Shown here piece after piece: positions 8,789-17,377 of a DNA stretch of 64,000 nt. A model generated the notes under the pieces. It had not been told where the DNA came from and did no database searches. It saw nothing but the letters and a program-made list of their open reading frames with translations. The stretch is from Arthrobacter pascens. Its GTDB lineage: Bacteria > Actinomycetota > Actinomycetes > Actinomycetales > Micrococcaceae. The position numbers were made by a program, and so were the translations under genes. The stretch lies in NCBI RefSeq assembly GCF_017052465.1, contig NZ_JAFHKT010000151.1:248001-312000 (forward strand), written 5' to 3'. The number at the start of each line of letters is the position of its first letter. Positions within the stretch are counted from its first letter, which is position 1.

Positions 8789-9824
8789 GGCAGTGGATTT
8801 TTGTGGGGGTGGCGGCCTGTGCATCTTCGAGGCCCAGGAGCATTCTCACTCCGGCTGCGCCCAGTTCGTAGTGGGGGAGAGAGACGGTCGACAGTGGGGG
8901 CCGGAGGTGGGCGGCGATGACTTCCTGGTTGTCGAATCCCACCACTGCTATGTCGTCTGGGATGGAGAGCCCGTGCTCGCGCAGCCCGTCGTACAGCCCC
9001 ATCGCCATCCGGTCGTTGTAACAGTACACGGCTGTGGCGTCGCGGTTGAGGAGCTCCTCGGTCGCTCCGTACCCGCCTTCCTGATCGGGATAGGCCTCAA
9101 GGACCAGGCTCCCGTCGAACGGAATGCCTTCGGCCTCCAGTGCCTCCTTATAGCCCTGGAGGCGTCCGTCTTTCGCCGGGGCGGGGATGGTGGCGTTGAT
9201 GAAGGCGATCCGGCGGTGGCCATGCTTCAGCAGGATCTCTGTGGCTGAACGTCCGCCTTGTACTTCATCCGGGACGACAGCCCTGGTGCCGGGTTCCGCA
9301 GAAAAGCAGTTGACGAGGACGAAGTCCGATTCCCGCAGGGGGGCCGGAAGGTCGGTGGCCCGGTGAAACCAGGTCGAATAAAGGATGCCGCGGACCTTGT
9401 ATTCGAGCATCATGGCAATCGCATCCGTCTCAAGCTCGCGGTTGCCTTCGGTATTGGCGATGAGAAGGGCGTAGCCGTGCTTCCAGGCCTCATCCTGGGC
9501 GCCGTGGATGATCTGGCCGGCGAAAGGGGTGGTGGCAATGGCGTCGGCGACGAGGCCGATGAACCGGGAACTGCCGCTGACCAGGGTTTGCGCCATGGCA
9601 TTTGGTCGGTAGCCCAGGTCCCGGATCGCGTCCCGTACCCGCTTGCGGGTCTCATCGGAGATGCGGGCGGCCTTTTTCTTGTTCACGACCAGCGAGACGG
9701 TGGCTGTGGAGACACCGGCGGCCTCGGCAACCTGCCGGAGGGTGACGGGTTGGCGGCGCTGGGTCTGCTTTGCGGGGGCAGCCGCATCCAGTGGCGTGCC
9801 AGAACTGTTCTCCTGCGAAATCAT
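8745..9824 (-). CDS. LacI-family transcriptional regulator of the fructoside operon
   Basis: 359 residues. The N-terminal helix-turn-helix plus hinge begins VTLRQVAEAAGVSTATVS (27-44), followed by a periplasmic-binding-protein-like sensor domain (about 85-355). ATG 9824 has AAGGAGG eight bases upstream; the upstream in-frame start at 9866 lacks one. It is the last gene of the minus-strand operon (GH32, binding protein, two permeases, regulator). It most likely represses that operon from the paired operators at 14519-14581 and is released by a sugar ligand. The ligand is inferred from the operon, not read from the protein. Confidence 0.9.
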   Translation of the reverse strand: MISQENSSGTPLDAAAPAKQTQRRQPVTLRQVAEAAGVSTATVSLVVNKKKAARISDETRKRVRDAIRDLGYRPNAMAQTLVSGSSRFIGLVADAIATTPFAGQIIHGAQDEAWKHGYALLIANTEGNRELETDAIAMMLEYKVRGILYSTWFHRATDLPAPLRESDFVLVNCFSAEPGTRAVVPDEVQGGRSATEILLKHGHRRIAFINATIPAPAKDGRLQGYKEALEAEGIPFDGSLVLEAYPDQEGGYGATEELLNRDATAVYCYNDRMAMGLYDGLREHGLSIPDDIAVVGFDNQEVIAAHLRPPLSTVSLPHYELGAAGVRMLLGLEDAQAATPTKIHCPTVERNSVGSLATA

Positions 9825-9862
9825 GTGCCCTCCTTCAGGAGTATATCCGCCAGATATAGCCG

Positions 9863-10768
9863 TCATCCCTTAGTCGCCCCGCTTTCCAGGCCTTGGATCA
9901 TTGCCTTATTGAGCACGAGGAAGACCAGCAGCAGCGGCGTGATAGTGACACAGACGGCGGCGAACGTGGCCGTCCAGTCCGTTTTTCCCATCGCCCCGAT
10001 GTAGTTCTGCAGGCCTAGCGGGATGGTCTTCAGCCCCTCGGAAAGGACGAAGGTGTTGGCGAAGATGAAGTCGTTCCAGATGAAGATGCTGTTGACCAGA
10101 ACGACCGTCACGACAGTATTTACCGAGAGGGGGAGGGTGATAAGTCCGAAGATGCGGTACGGTCCGGCTCCGTCCAGGGAGGCCGCCTCGTACGTTTCCC
10201 GGGGGATGTACTCAAAGAACGAGGAAAAGAGGTATATCGACATCGGAAGGGCGAACCCAGCCAGCGGGATGATCATCGACGGATAGGTGTCGAGCAGGTT
10301 GATCGTGGAGTAGTCGATGAAGAGCGGTACGAGCGCGATCTGGACGGGCACGATGATGCCGATCAGGAACAGGCCGCGGACGAACTTGCTGAAGCGGAAA
10401 CCCAGGACCTGGAGCGCGTAGGCGGCCATCATTCCCAGGAGCACGATCAGGAAGTTCGCGCCCATTGTGACGATGAAGCTGTTGAGGATGTTCATCCCCA
10501 GGTTGCCGGTCTCGAAAGCGCGGGCGTAGTTCTCCCACGTGAGCGATGTGGGCAGGGCGAAGGGGTCCCCGGTCGCGAAATCGTGCTCGGTGCGCAGGCT
10601 GGTGATGAACAGCCAGGCCAGGGGGTAGACCTGCACGATGACGATGAGGGCAATGAGCACTCGTGACAGAGTGCTGTACAGGTCGGGCTGGCGCCGCCTG
10701 CGGACAGGAGGCCTGCTGTCGGGCAAAGCGGTGGTGGGCCGTGTCATCGGGGCTGCTGGCGCGGTCAT
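9863..10768 (-). CDS. Carbohydrate ABC transporter permease (MalG/CUT1 type)
   Basis: 301 residues with six predicted membrane segments and the EAA loop EAASLDGAGPYRIF near 200, which contacts the ATPase. It is the second permease of a CUT1 sugar importer and starts inside the stop of the preceding permease gene (ATGA at 10765-10768), so the two are translationally coupled. No ATP-binding subunit is encoded nearby; CUT1 systems of actinobacteria commonly share an MsiK-type ATPase encoded elsewhere. Confidence 0.92.
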   Translation of the reverse strand: MTAPAAPMTRPTTALPDSRPPVRRRRQPDLYSTLSRVLIALIVIVQVYPLAWLFITSLRTEHDFATGDPFALPTSLTWENYARAFETGNLGMNILNSFIVTMGANFLIVLLGMMAAYALQVLGFRFSKFVRGLFLIGIIVPVQIALVPLFIDYSTINLLDTYPSMIIPLAGFALPMSIYLFSSFFEYIPRETYEAASLDGAGPYRIFGLITLPLSVNTVVTVVLVNSIFIWNDFIFANTFVLSEGLKTIPLGLQNYIGAMGKTDWTATFAAVCVTITPLLLVFLVLNKAMIQGLESGATKG

Positions 10769-11646
10769 GCGTCCGCCTTTCGTTTGAGCATGAAGAGGAT
10801 GAGTCCTACGGCGACCAGGCATTCGACGACGATGAAGACGGCGATGGTGCTGGCGTATCCGAAGTCGGTGCTCGTGAAGGCCGTCTTGTACATGTACGTG
10901 GTCAGCAGCTCCGAGGACTGCCCGGGGCCGCCGTTAGTCATCAGGTAGGGAATGTCGAATCCGCGCAGGCCGTAGGTAGTTGCCATGATCGTGGTGGTGA
11001 TCCAGACAGGCATGATGTGGGGAAAGCGGATCTTGGTGAACAGCTGCCACCGCGATGCGCCGTCGAGCCGGGCCGCTTCCTCCAGCTCCTTTGGAACGGA
11101 CAGCAGTGCCGCGTAGATGATGAGCATGTAGAGCCCGGTGAACCGCCATCCTTCCGGCGCGGATACTGCGGCGAGCACGGTGTTGATGTCAGAGAGCCAG
11201 GGGCGTTCCAGGGCGCCGAGGCCGATCCAGTGCAGGAGCTGGTTGAGGAGGCCCACCGGTTCGATCGAGTAGATCCGCACGAAGAGGAACGCGATGGCCA
11301 CCGTGGAGATCACAGCCGGCAGGAGGTAGAGGGTCTTAATGAGCTCGCGGCCGCGCCGCATTGAGGTGAGGAGGCTGGCGACGAGCAGGGCGCCGCCGAG
11401 CTGCAGCACCAGGCAGATCGCGAGATAGCCGAGGGCGTTGAAGAACGAGCGCCAGAAGATGTCGTCTGCGGTAAGCATCCGTACGTAGTTGGCGAGCCCC
11501 ACGAACTCCATGTCGCTGATGCCGTTCCAGGAGAAGAAGCTCAGGAACAGCGACTGCATGATGGGGAAGAGGACGGCGATGCCGTACAGCAGCAAGGGTG
11601 GGAGCAGGAACACCAGGACTGAGAGTCGTGACCTGTTGGGGAGCAT
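10765..11646 (-). CDS. Carbohydrate ABC transporter permease (MalF/CUT1 type)
   Basis: 293 residues with six membrane segments and the EAA loop EEAARLDGASRWQLF near 185-200. It is the first permease of the importer, lying 43 bases after the binding-protein gene. ATG 11646 is preceded by GAAAGG; the frame stays open far upstream, but that part overlaps the binding-protein gene and has no family character. With its partner it forms the membrane channel for the sugar delivered by the binding protein. Confidence 0.92.
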   Translation of the reverse strand: MLPNRSRLSVLVFLLPPLLLYGIAVLFPIMQSLFLSFFSWNGISDMEFVGLANYVRMLTADDIFWRSFFNALGYLAICLVLQLGGALLVASLLTSMRRGRELIKTLYLLPAVISTVAIAFLFVRIYSIEPVGLLNQLLHWIGLGALERPWLSDINTVLAAVSAPEGWRFTGLYMLIIYAALLSVPKELEEAARLDGASRWQLFTKIRFPHIMPVWITTTIMATTYGLRGFDIPYLMTNGGPGQSSELLTTYMYKTAFTSTDFGYASTIAVFIVVECLVAVGLILFMLKRKADA

Positions 11647-11689
11647 GGCTGGGCCTTTCGGGTGGGGGCCGTAGCCCCCACCGCTGTGA

Positions 11690-13024
11690 TTACTTGAAGA
11701 ACTTCGGGGCGTTCTGCGCGATGGTGCTGTCCATGGTGGTGGTGAACTGTTCGGGCGTGATGTTGCCCTGGACGAGGAGCACGAGCTCCTGCTGCAGCCT
11801 GCCGTTGGTGGTGGGGTCGAGCTGGGTGTCCCACGGCATGGCCTGCTTGTCCCCGAGGTCGTTGGCCATTTCAAGGGCCTTCTTGTACAGCGGGGTTGCA
11901 TTGGCCGGAACGGCCGTCTCAACGTTGGTAGTCGGCGAAAGCGCACCGGTGGCCGCGTACTCGGACGGGTACTTCGTCAACGCAAACTTCAGGAAGTCGC
12001 TCACCAGCGGGTCGTACGTCTTGGCGTTGACGGCCATGCCAATGCCAGACGGGGAGACGAATTCGTTGGCGGCGGTGACGGATCCCTCGGTGGTGGGCAG
12101 GGTGAGGAAGTCGATGTCAGCTCGCACTGTCGGGTTCAGCTTGTCAGTTGCCAGGCTGGGCAGTTCCCAGGTGCCGATGTTGTACATCGCTGCCTGCCCC
12201 GAGGTGAACTGGTTCTGCGCGTCGGAGTAGCCCTGTGAGGAGAATCCATCCTGGAAGCACTTGGCCTTGCCGAGCGAAGCCAGCCATTCGACGGTCTTCT
12301 GGCCGGCGGGGTCAGCGAACTTCGCTTCGCCCTTCTTGAGCTTCTGGATGAACTCCGGTCCGGCTTCACGGAAGGGCTGGTAGGCGACATACCGCTCCAG
12401 GGGCCATTGGTCCTGGCCGTCGATGGCGATGGGCGTGATGCCGGCTGCGCGCAGGGCGGTGCACATGGCGGGAATGTCATCCAGGGACTTCGGAGCGGCG
12501 ACGCCGGCCTTCTGCAGCAGGGCCTTGTTGTACCAAATGAATTCCAGCTCGAACTGGAACGGAATCATGTGCAGGGAGCCGTCGTCGAAGCGCTGGTAGT
12601 CCAATGCGCTGGGTCGGTAGTCGTCGTAGACATCCAGGGACTTCAGCAGTTTTTCGGCGTCGACCATCTTGCCCTGTTTGGCCAGCTGCTGGGCAAAGGG
12701 TGTGGCGTCGGTGTCGAAGAGCTCGGGAAGCTTGTTCGCGGCGGCTAGGGTCTCAAGCTTCTGGATATAGGAGGGCCTGTCCGGGGTGGTGATCAGGTTG
12801 AGCGAGAAGCCCGGGTGGTCCTTGGCGTAGTCCTCGGCGAGCTTCTTCATGATGTTGATGACAGCCCCGTCGGCCGGCCGGGACAGCAGCCACGAAATTT
12901 CACGGGCTTTCACCTCCCCGGTGGGGCTGACGTTGGAAGGGTCACTGGCTCCTCCGCTGCCGCATCCGGCGAGGGCGAGGGCTGCGGCCGTAGCGACGGC
13001 GGCTGTTCGGAATAACTTTTTCAT
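11690..13024 (-). CDS. Sugar ABC transporter substrate-binding lipoprotein
   Basis: 444 residues. A lipoprotein signal peptide (MKKLFRT, hydrophobic core, LAGC lipobox near residue 20) is followed by the two-lobe fold of family-1 extracellular solute-binding proteins. It captures the sugar outside the membrane for the two downstream permeases. ATG 13024 follows AGGAG. Given the adjacent GH32 enzyme, the substrate is probably sucrose or a short fructo-oligosaccharide, but binding residues were not analysed. Confidence 0.92.
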   Translation of the reverse strand: MKKLFRTAAVATAAALALAGCGSGGASDPSNVSPTGEVKAREISWLLSRPADGAVINIMKKLAEDYAKDHPGFSLNLITTPDRPSYIQKLETLAAANKLPELFDTDATPFAQQLAKQGKMVDAEKLLKSLDVYDDYRPSALDYQRFDDGSLHMIPFQFELEFIWYNKALLQKAGVAAPKSLDDIPAMCTALRAAGITPIAIDGQDQWPLERYVAYQPFREAGPEFIQKLKKGEAKFADPAGQKTVEWLASLGKAKCFQDGFSSQGYSDAQNQFTSGQAAMYNIGTWELPSLATDKLNPTVRADIDFLTLPTTEGSVTAANEFVSPSGIGMAVNAKTYDPLVSDFLKFALTKYPSEYAATGALSPTTNVETAVPANATPLYKKALEMANDLGDKQAMPWDTQLDPTTNGRLQQELVLLVQGNITPEQFTTTMDSTIAQNAPKFFK

Positions 13025-13065
13025 GGGGACAATCTCCTTTGATTTGAGCCGAAAATGGTGTGTGT

Positions 13066-14502
13066 TTAGTTGTCTGTGCGCTGACGTATCTGAAGTTCGG
13101 TAAGGGCTGCGGACCCCTCGCCGGTGAAGACGCCGATCCGCCCCGCCGGCAAGTCGTAGATCCTGGTGCTGAGAGCGACCTGCCGGTCCAGAACGGCGAC
13201 GCACAGGTCACCGTCAACGACGAGTTCGAGAGTGTGCTCTCCCGGAGTCAGTTCGCAGGGGCGTTCCAGTTCGATGTCGAACGGAATGTCCCCGGAGACG
13301 TGCCATTGCGCGTCACCGGTGACCTTCCTCGGCCACCGGTCGAACACCATGCGGCCGCGCTTCGGTTCCAGGCGCAGAACGTAGGACCGGTCCCCGTCCT
13401 GGCTTGAGCGCAGCAACAGCCCGCATTCAGTGGTGTTGGGTCCGATGTCCAGGACTGCCGTGGCGTAGAACTGGCTCGGCAGCTCTTCGTCGGAGACGAT
13501 GGCGGCGTACCCGTCCGGAACTTCCAGCCGCGCTGGCAACTCGGTCGTCAGGGATACCGGGACGTCCTCCCAGAAGCTGTCAACGAGTTCGTCGGCGAAG
13601 GCGAATCCCAGGGTTCCGTCGGGATTTTGCCGGGCCTCCAGGACGGACATCGTGCCGGCCCACTGCCAGGGCCCGTCGTCGGCGTTCCCTTCCTTGCTGG
13701 CGATCCATCCGAAAAAGAAGCGGCGTCCATCGCGCTCCGCGGTCTTGGAGGCGTAGAAGGCGCGCCCGTCGACGCTGTCCAGGTTCGGTACGCTCCATGG
13801 GCCGTCGGGGCTCTTGGCCATGCGGTACCGGGTCGTGAAGGATTCGGAGAACTCCGAGTAGACCATGTACCACCAGTCGCCCCAAGAGAAGACGTCCGGG
13901 CATTCATGGGTGATATAGCGGCGTGGATCCCAGAACGGTTCGGTGTGCTGCCAGGTCATCAAGTCACTGGAGACGCACTGGGCTATGACACCGCGCCGGC
14001 GTTCCGGCCCGGTGGAGTGCCGGGCGGCCAGCAGCATCCGCCACTGGCCCGCGGCCTCGTCCCGGAAGACGAACGGATCCCGCCAGTCGCCGGACTCGTA
14101 GCCGTCCGGGGCGCCGAAGGTGAGTTCCGGGTGCTTCACCCAGGTCTGCATTCCATCTGTGCTCGTGGCGTGCATGACTAGCTGAAGCGGCGCACCGTCC
14201 GGTCCAAGGTTGCGCGGGTTTTGGCCAGTGTAGAACAGATGCTGGACGCCGGTTTCATCGACGACGACGCTGCCCGTGTAGGCGTTGAAGTCCAGGTCCG
14301 TTTCACTTCCGTGCTTGAGGGAAACGCCCTGGTCCTCAAACTGGGTGAGGTCTTTGGTGGTGACAAGGTTCCACGAGGTTCCCGGCTTTGGATCACCGCG
14401 GACCTCGTGAAGGTAGAAGAGCCAGAACTCCCCGTCCTTCTCGAAGGGGATAAGGTCTCCGACCCATCCATCGGAGGGCTGAAAGAAGACTGAGCGGTTC
14501 AT
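13066..14502 (-). CDS. Glycoside hydrolase family 32 beta-fructosidase-like enzyme
   Basis: 478 residues. The five-bladed propeller motifs of GH32 are present: a nucleophile region GWVGDL with Asp16, WRDP (140-143) as transition-state stabiliser and ECPD (200-203) with Glu200 as acid/base. A beta-sandwich module occupies about 330-478. The usual NDPNG-type nucleophile motif is replaced by GDLIPF, as in a divergent GH32 subgroup, so specificity (sucrose, levan, inulin or another fructoside) is uncertain. No signal peptide is seen, so it probably hydrolyses imported fructosides in the cytoplasm. It is the first gene of the operon, 78 bases from its paired operators. Confidence 0.85.
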   Translation of the reverse strand: MNRSVFFQPSDGWVGDLIPFEKDGEFWLFYLHEVRGDPKPGTSWNLVTTKDLTQFEDQGVSLKHGSETDLDFNAYTGSVVVDETGVQHLFYTGQNPRNLGPDGAPLQLVMHATSTDGMQTWVKHPELTFGAPDGYESGDWRDPFVFRDEAAGQWRMLLAARHSTGPERRRGVIAQCVSSDLMTWQHTEPFWDPRRYITHECPDVFSWGDWWYMVYSEFSESFTTRYRMAKSPDGPWSVPNLDSVDGRAFYASKTAERDGRRFFFGWIASKEGNADDGPWQWAGTMSVLEARQNPDGTLGFAFADELVDSFWEDVPVSLTTELPARLEVPDGYAAIVSDEELPSQFYATAVLDIGPNTTECGLLLRSSQDGDRSYVLRLEPKRGRMVFDRWPRKVTGDAQWHVSGDIPFDIELERPCELTPGEHTLELVVDGDLCVAVLDRQVALSTRIYDLPAGRIGVFTGEGSAALTELQIRQRTDN

Positions 14503-14518
14503 CGGCGTCGATCCATTC

Positions 14519-14536
14519 TGCTAAAGCGTTTGATCA
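14519..14536. promoter_or_regulatory. LacI-type operator 1
   Basis: TGCTAAAGCGTTTGATCA, with the AAAGCGTTT core typical of LacI-family operators. It sits just downstream of the predicted -10 of the GH32 promoter and is the inverted near-copy (16 of 18) of operator 2. Confidence 0.7.
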
Positions 14537-14541
14537 CCTGT

Positions 14542-14570
14542 AATCTAGCGCCAATCCGAAGCCTGATCAA
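14542..14570 (-). promoter_or_regulatory. Promoter of the GH32-ABC-lacI operon
   Basis: On the minus strand TTGATC (14570-14565), 17 bases, then TAGATT (14547-14542). Operator 2 covers the -35 and operator 1 lies at the expected start point, a classical repression layout. Confidence 0.6.
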
Positions 14571-14581
14571 GCGTTTTAGCA
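14564..14581. promoter_or_regulatory. LacI-type operator 2
   Basis: TGATCAAGCGTTTTAGCA, the inverted near-copy of operator 1 with centres 45 bases apart. It overlaps the predicted -35. Confidence 0.7.
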
Positions 14582-14588
14582 ACTTCCG

Positions 14589-15435
14589 GTGCATTCTTTT
14601 CTGGGCAGCATTACAGTGTGGCGGAGCGCCCACGCCGGGTGTTCGGCCGGCGTGGTTCGGTGGCGGACACCTGGCAAGGATCTGGCCCTGCCGAAACTGC
14701 GCCAGGAATGGCAGGACACCCCTCATTCGGCTACCGACGCCGTCGCCGAGTGGGGTGCCGCCGCACGTGCGGCCACCGCAGAACCGCGTGACTGGTACGC
14801 CGCTGCGGCCGTCCAGTACGGGTGGTCCCGCAACGTAATGCTGATGATGAACCGCTCGATGGAGCGCACCGGCGTGGCGCCATCAAACTTCAACCGCCAG
14901 CTGGCTGCCCAGGGTTCCGAACTGGCCCAGCAAATGGCCAAAGACCACTACAACGTTGAGTTCCTAGGCCTCTCCGGCGAAGTCGCCGAACGCGAACTCG
15001 AGAACGCCCTGACCAGCAGGATCACCGAGACTCTCCAAGAGTTGGGACCCGGCTTTTCGTTCGTCGGCCGGCAGATCCACTTCGACGTCGACGGCGATGA
15101 CTATTACGTCGATCTGCTCTTCTTCCACATCGAACAGCTCCGCCACGTCGTGGTCGGACTCAAGGCCGGAAAATTCAAACCCGAACATCTAGGGCAGCTG
15201 AACTTTTAGGAGTCGGTCGTCAACGGCAAGATGAGTCTTCCTCGGCAGCGCCCCGCCGTGGGCATCCTCGTCTGCGGATCCAAGAACGGGCACACTGTGC
15301 GCTATGCCTTGGACGGCGCAGCACAGCCGCTGGCGGGTGACTTCCTACACCTATGATGCGCTGCCGGAAGCTGAGCGGCAGGCCCTACCTTCACCCGAAG
15401 CGATCGTCACAGCCCTAGAACTGGACGACGACTGA
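14589..15435 (+). pseudogene. Decayed YhcG/DUF1016 PDDEXK nuclease gene, copy 1
   Basis: The open part (to 15209) carries the YhcG order: DWYAAAAVQYGWSRNV, then FLGLSGEVAERELENAL, then a PDDEXK-like core IHFDVDGDDYYVDLLFFH and VVGLKAGKFKPEHLGQLNF, where it stops. After an apparent deletion the C-terminus resumes in other frames: GILVCGSKNGHTVRYAL near 15260 and YTYDALPEAERQALPSPEAI near 15350, ending at TGA 15433. Complete family members continue through these segments without a break. The N-terminus also looks incomplete. DUF1016 proteins are predicted nucleases often found near restriction systems or mobile DNA. Confidence 0.75.
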
Positions 15436-15519
15436 CCGATGCCGTCGAATTGTGCGGACAGTGTCTGCACAATTGCCGAAGCACTGGATATATGAGGCCT
15501 GCTGTCCGCGCGGCCACGG

Positions 15520-15917
15520 GCTGTGGGACACCAACGGGTCCGACTCCGGTCAACGGGCTACGTCGTCGTTGAGCTCAAGACCGGCAAGTTCCAGCCAGAA
15601 TATGCCGGTAATGCGCAACTGCTCATAATCTGGCAAGCTCAACTTCTACATCGCCCTCGTCGACGACATGCTCCGCCGACTACCACAACGAAACCGTCTG
15701 CATCCTGATCTGCGACACGAAAAACGACCGCAGCGTCCGCTACAGCCTCGGCCGCTCCACGTCCCCCATGGGGGAAGCCGCCACCTACGACAAGCTTCCC
15801 GAAGCCGAACAACAAGCTCTCCCAAACGAGGCGCACCTTGTCGCCGCCCTGGAGTGGGCTGAACCCGGCCCTGAGGCCGAGGAGACCAACTACTGGCTCC
15901 ACCGCGGGGGCCGATAA
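15520..15917 (+). pseudogene. Decayed YhcG/DUF1016 nuclease gene, copy 2 (C-terminal part)
   Basis: Three frames must be joined to read GYVVVELKTGKFQPEYAGN, then GKLNFYIALVDDMLRR (about 15630-15677), then HNETVCILICDTKNDRSVRY continuing to a TAA at 15915. This is the C-terminal half of the same family as copy 1 and copy 3, with frameshifts near 15620 and 15678. The NDRSVRYSLGRSTSP block is almost identical to copy 3 at 31.8 kb. Confidence 0.75.
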
Positions 15918-15958
15918 GCACCTTTCTGTCATGTCCCCGTTGTGGAACTCATGGCAAA

Positions 15959-16186
15959 GTCGACACCGGCACTCCGATGGGCAGCATAGTGTTCACCGCC
16001 ATGGCCCGCGTTGACGTAGATGGAGCTGGCGATCAGGCGGGAACGGATCAACGACAACCGGAGGAAACAGCGTGCCGCCGGCAAGGACCTGGGTCGCCGA
16101 TGGCAACAGACAGCGGACAACAGGCCACACGAGTAGCCAAAGACCCGGGAATGTCGTGCGCCACCCTGTACAGGGAGCACACATGA
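15959..16186 (+). pseudogene. Serine resolvase/invertase remnant
   Basis: One frame reads VDTGTPMGSIVFTAMA (resolvase catalytic-domain end). The next frame reads MELAIRRERINDNRRKQRAAGKD (the helix E/linker block, MELELIRERI in intact proteins). The first frame then returns with VAKDPGMSCATLYREHT, the helix-turn-helix and C-terminus. At least two frameshifts and a missing N-terminal half make it inactive. It marks an old transposon or integrative element next to the nuclease debris. Confidence 0.7.
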
Positions 16187-16190
16187 ACTG

Positions 16191-17168
16191 TCATGAAACC
16201 AAGACAGAGTCGCTGACTTCCGAGGCGATTGCCTCGTAGGCAGCGGTGGCGATGGCTAGATCTTGCCAGGGCATGCCGGTGGTCTTTAGCACGGCGGGTC
16301 GCCCATGTGGGATGCGCTTATGGCCGGACACGATGTCAGCCAGTGTGATGAGGCTTTCCGGGCCTTCGATTGCGCCAGACTCCATCGCCTGGATGATGTC
16401 GCCTGCTTCGAGCTGTGAAGTGCGTAGTGATTCGACGCAGATGCTCGCGTGTGCCATGAGGGCGTCATCCAGTTCGCGTCGTGCCGGTTCATGTGAGCCT
16501 ATGGCGATGACGACTGCGGTGTCTTTTACCTGTGAACCGTCAAAGAGTGGCTCGGCTGAGCCGGTGCAACAGATGATGAGATCGGCATTCGCGACCTCTT
16601 CGGTGCTGCAGACCCTGGACTTTAGCCCGAGTCCGGCTGCGCGGGCAGACAATGACTTTGCAGCATCTGGGTTCCGCCCTACGATGCCGACACGGTTCAG
16701 TGTTAGTACGGTGCTGAAGGCCTTGATGTGTTCCCAAGCTTGTGGTCCGGTACCGAAAATCAGGAGATTCTTGGGTCCTGGTGAGGTCAGTCGTAATGCG
16801 CCTAAGGCAGATACGGCGGGAGTGCGAAGATTTGTCAGTGCCGTACCATCAAGGACCGCCAGCGGGCGCTGGTCCGGGCCGCCGAAAAGTGCGTAGAGGC
16901 CTTGAATCACGGGCAGGTTGGAGGATGCATTTTCGGGGCTTAAGGTGAGCAGCTTCGTTCCTGTGTAGTTTCCCGCGGTGGAGGGCATCTGTAGGAAAAG
17001 CCCCCGGTCGGTCTTTAGTGTCGAACGCAGGCCATCACGTTCAGGATCAAAGCCTGCCAAGAGGAAACTCTCGAGCAATTTGACGGCATCCGGGAAGGGA
17101 ACAGCCCTTTGGATGTCACAGCTGCTGATAAAAACCGGAGCAGGAAAGGATGAAGACTGGGGACTCAT
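16191..17168 (-). CDS. Ornithine cyclodeaminase/mu-crystallin family dehydrogenase
   Basis: 325 residues with the family's NAD(P)-binding segment LLIFGTGPQAWEHIKAF (about 130-146), the substrate part KLLTLSPENASSNLPVIQG near 75-93 and TALTNLRTPAVSALGA near 110. Members are ornithine cyclodeaminases, L-alanine dehydrogenases or ketimine reductases; the sequence does not decide which. I start at ATG 17168; the frame extends to 17246 with proline-rich residues lacking family character. It is the third minus-strand gene after the GH88 and CoA-transferase genes, but a 209-base gap suggests its own promoter. Confidence 0.85.
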   Translation of the reverse strand: MSPQSSSFPAPVFISSCDIQRAVPFPDAVKLLESFLLAGFDPERDGLRSTLKTDRGLFLQMPSTAGNYTGTKLLTLSPENASSNLPVIQGLYALFGGPDQRPLAVLDGTALTNLRTPAVSALGALRLTSPGPKNLLIFGTGPQAWEHIKAFSTVLTLNRVGIVGRNPDAAKSLSARAAGLGLKSRVCSTEEVANADLIICCTGSAEPLFDGSQVKDTAVVIAIGSHEPARRELDDALMAHASICVESLRTSQLEAGDIIQAMESGAIEGPESLITLADIVSGHKRIPHGRPAVLKTTGMPWQDLAIATAAYEAIASEVSDSVLVS

Positions 17169-17377
17169 TGGCGTTCCTGGTTCTATTTTGTTTGCAAGCT
17201 CTGGTTGGCGTTGTGGGGGCTTCGATGACGGGGTGTGCGCCGCCATCGAAGCCCTTCCGGTTTACAGCGATTTGCTGCTCCCTGTGGATGCTCCGACGTT
17301 CGTGGGATCTGCCACCGGCGTCGGCGTTAGCGGAGCGCTGCCTGGGCAGTTCTTGCCGAGGACATGGCCTTGTTGCC

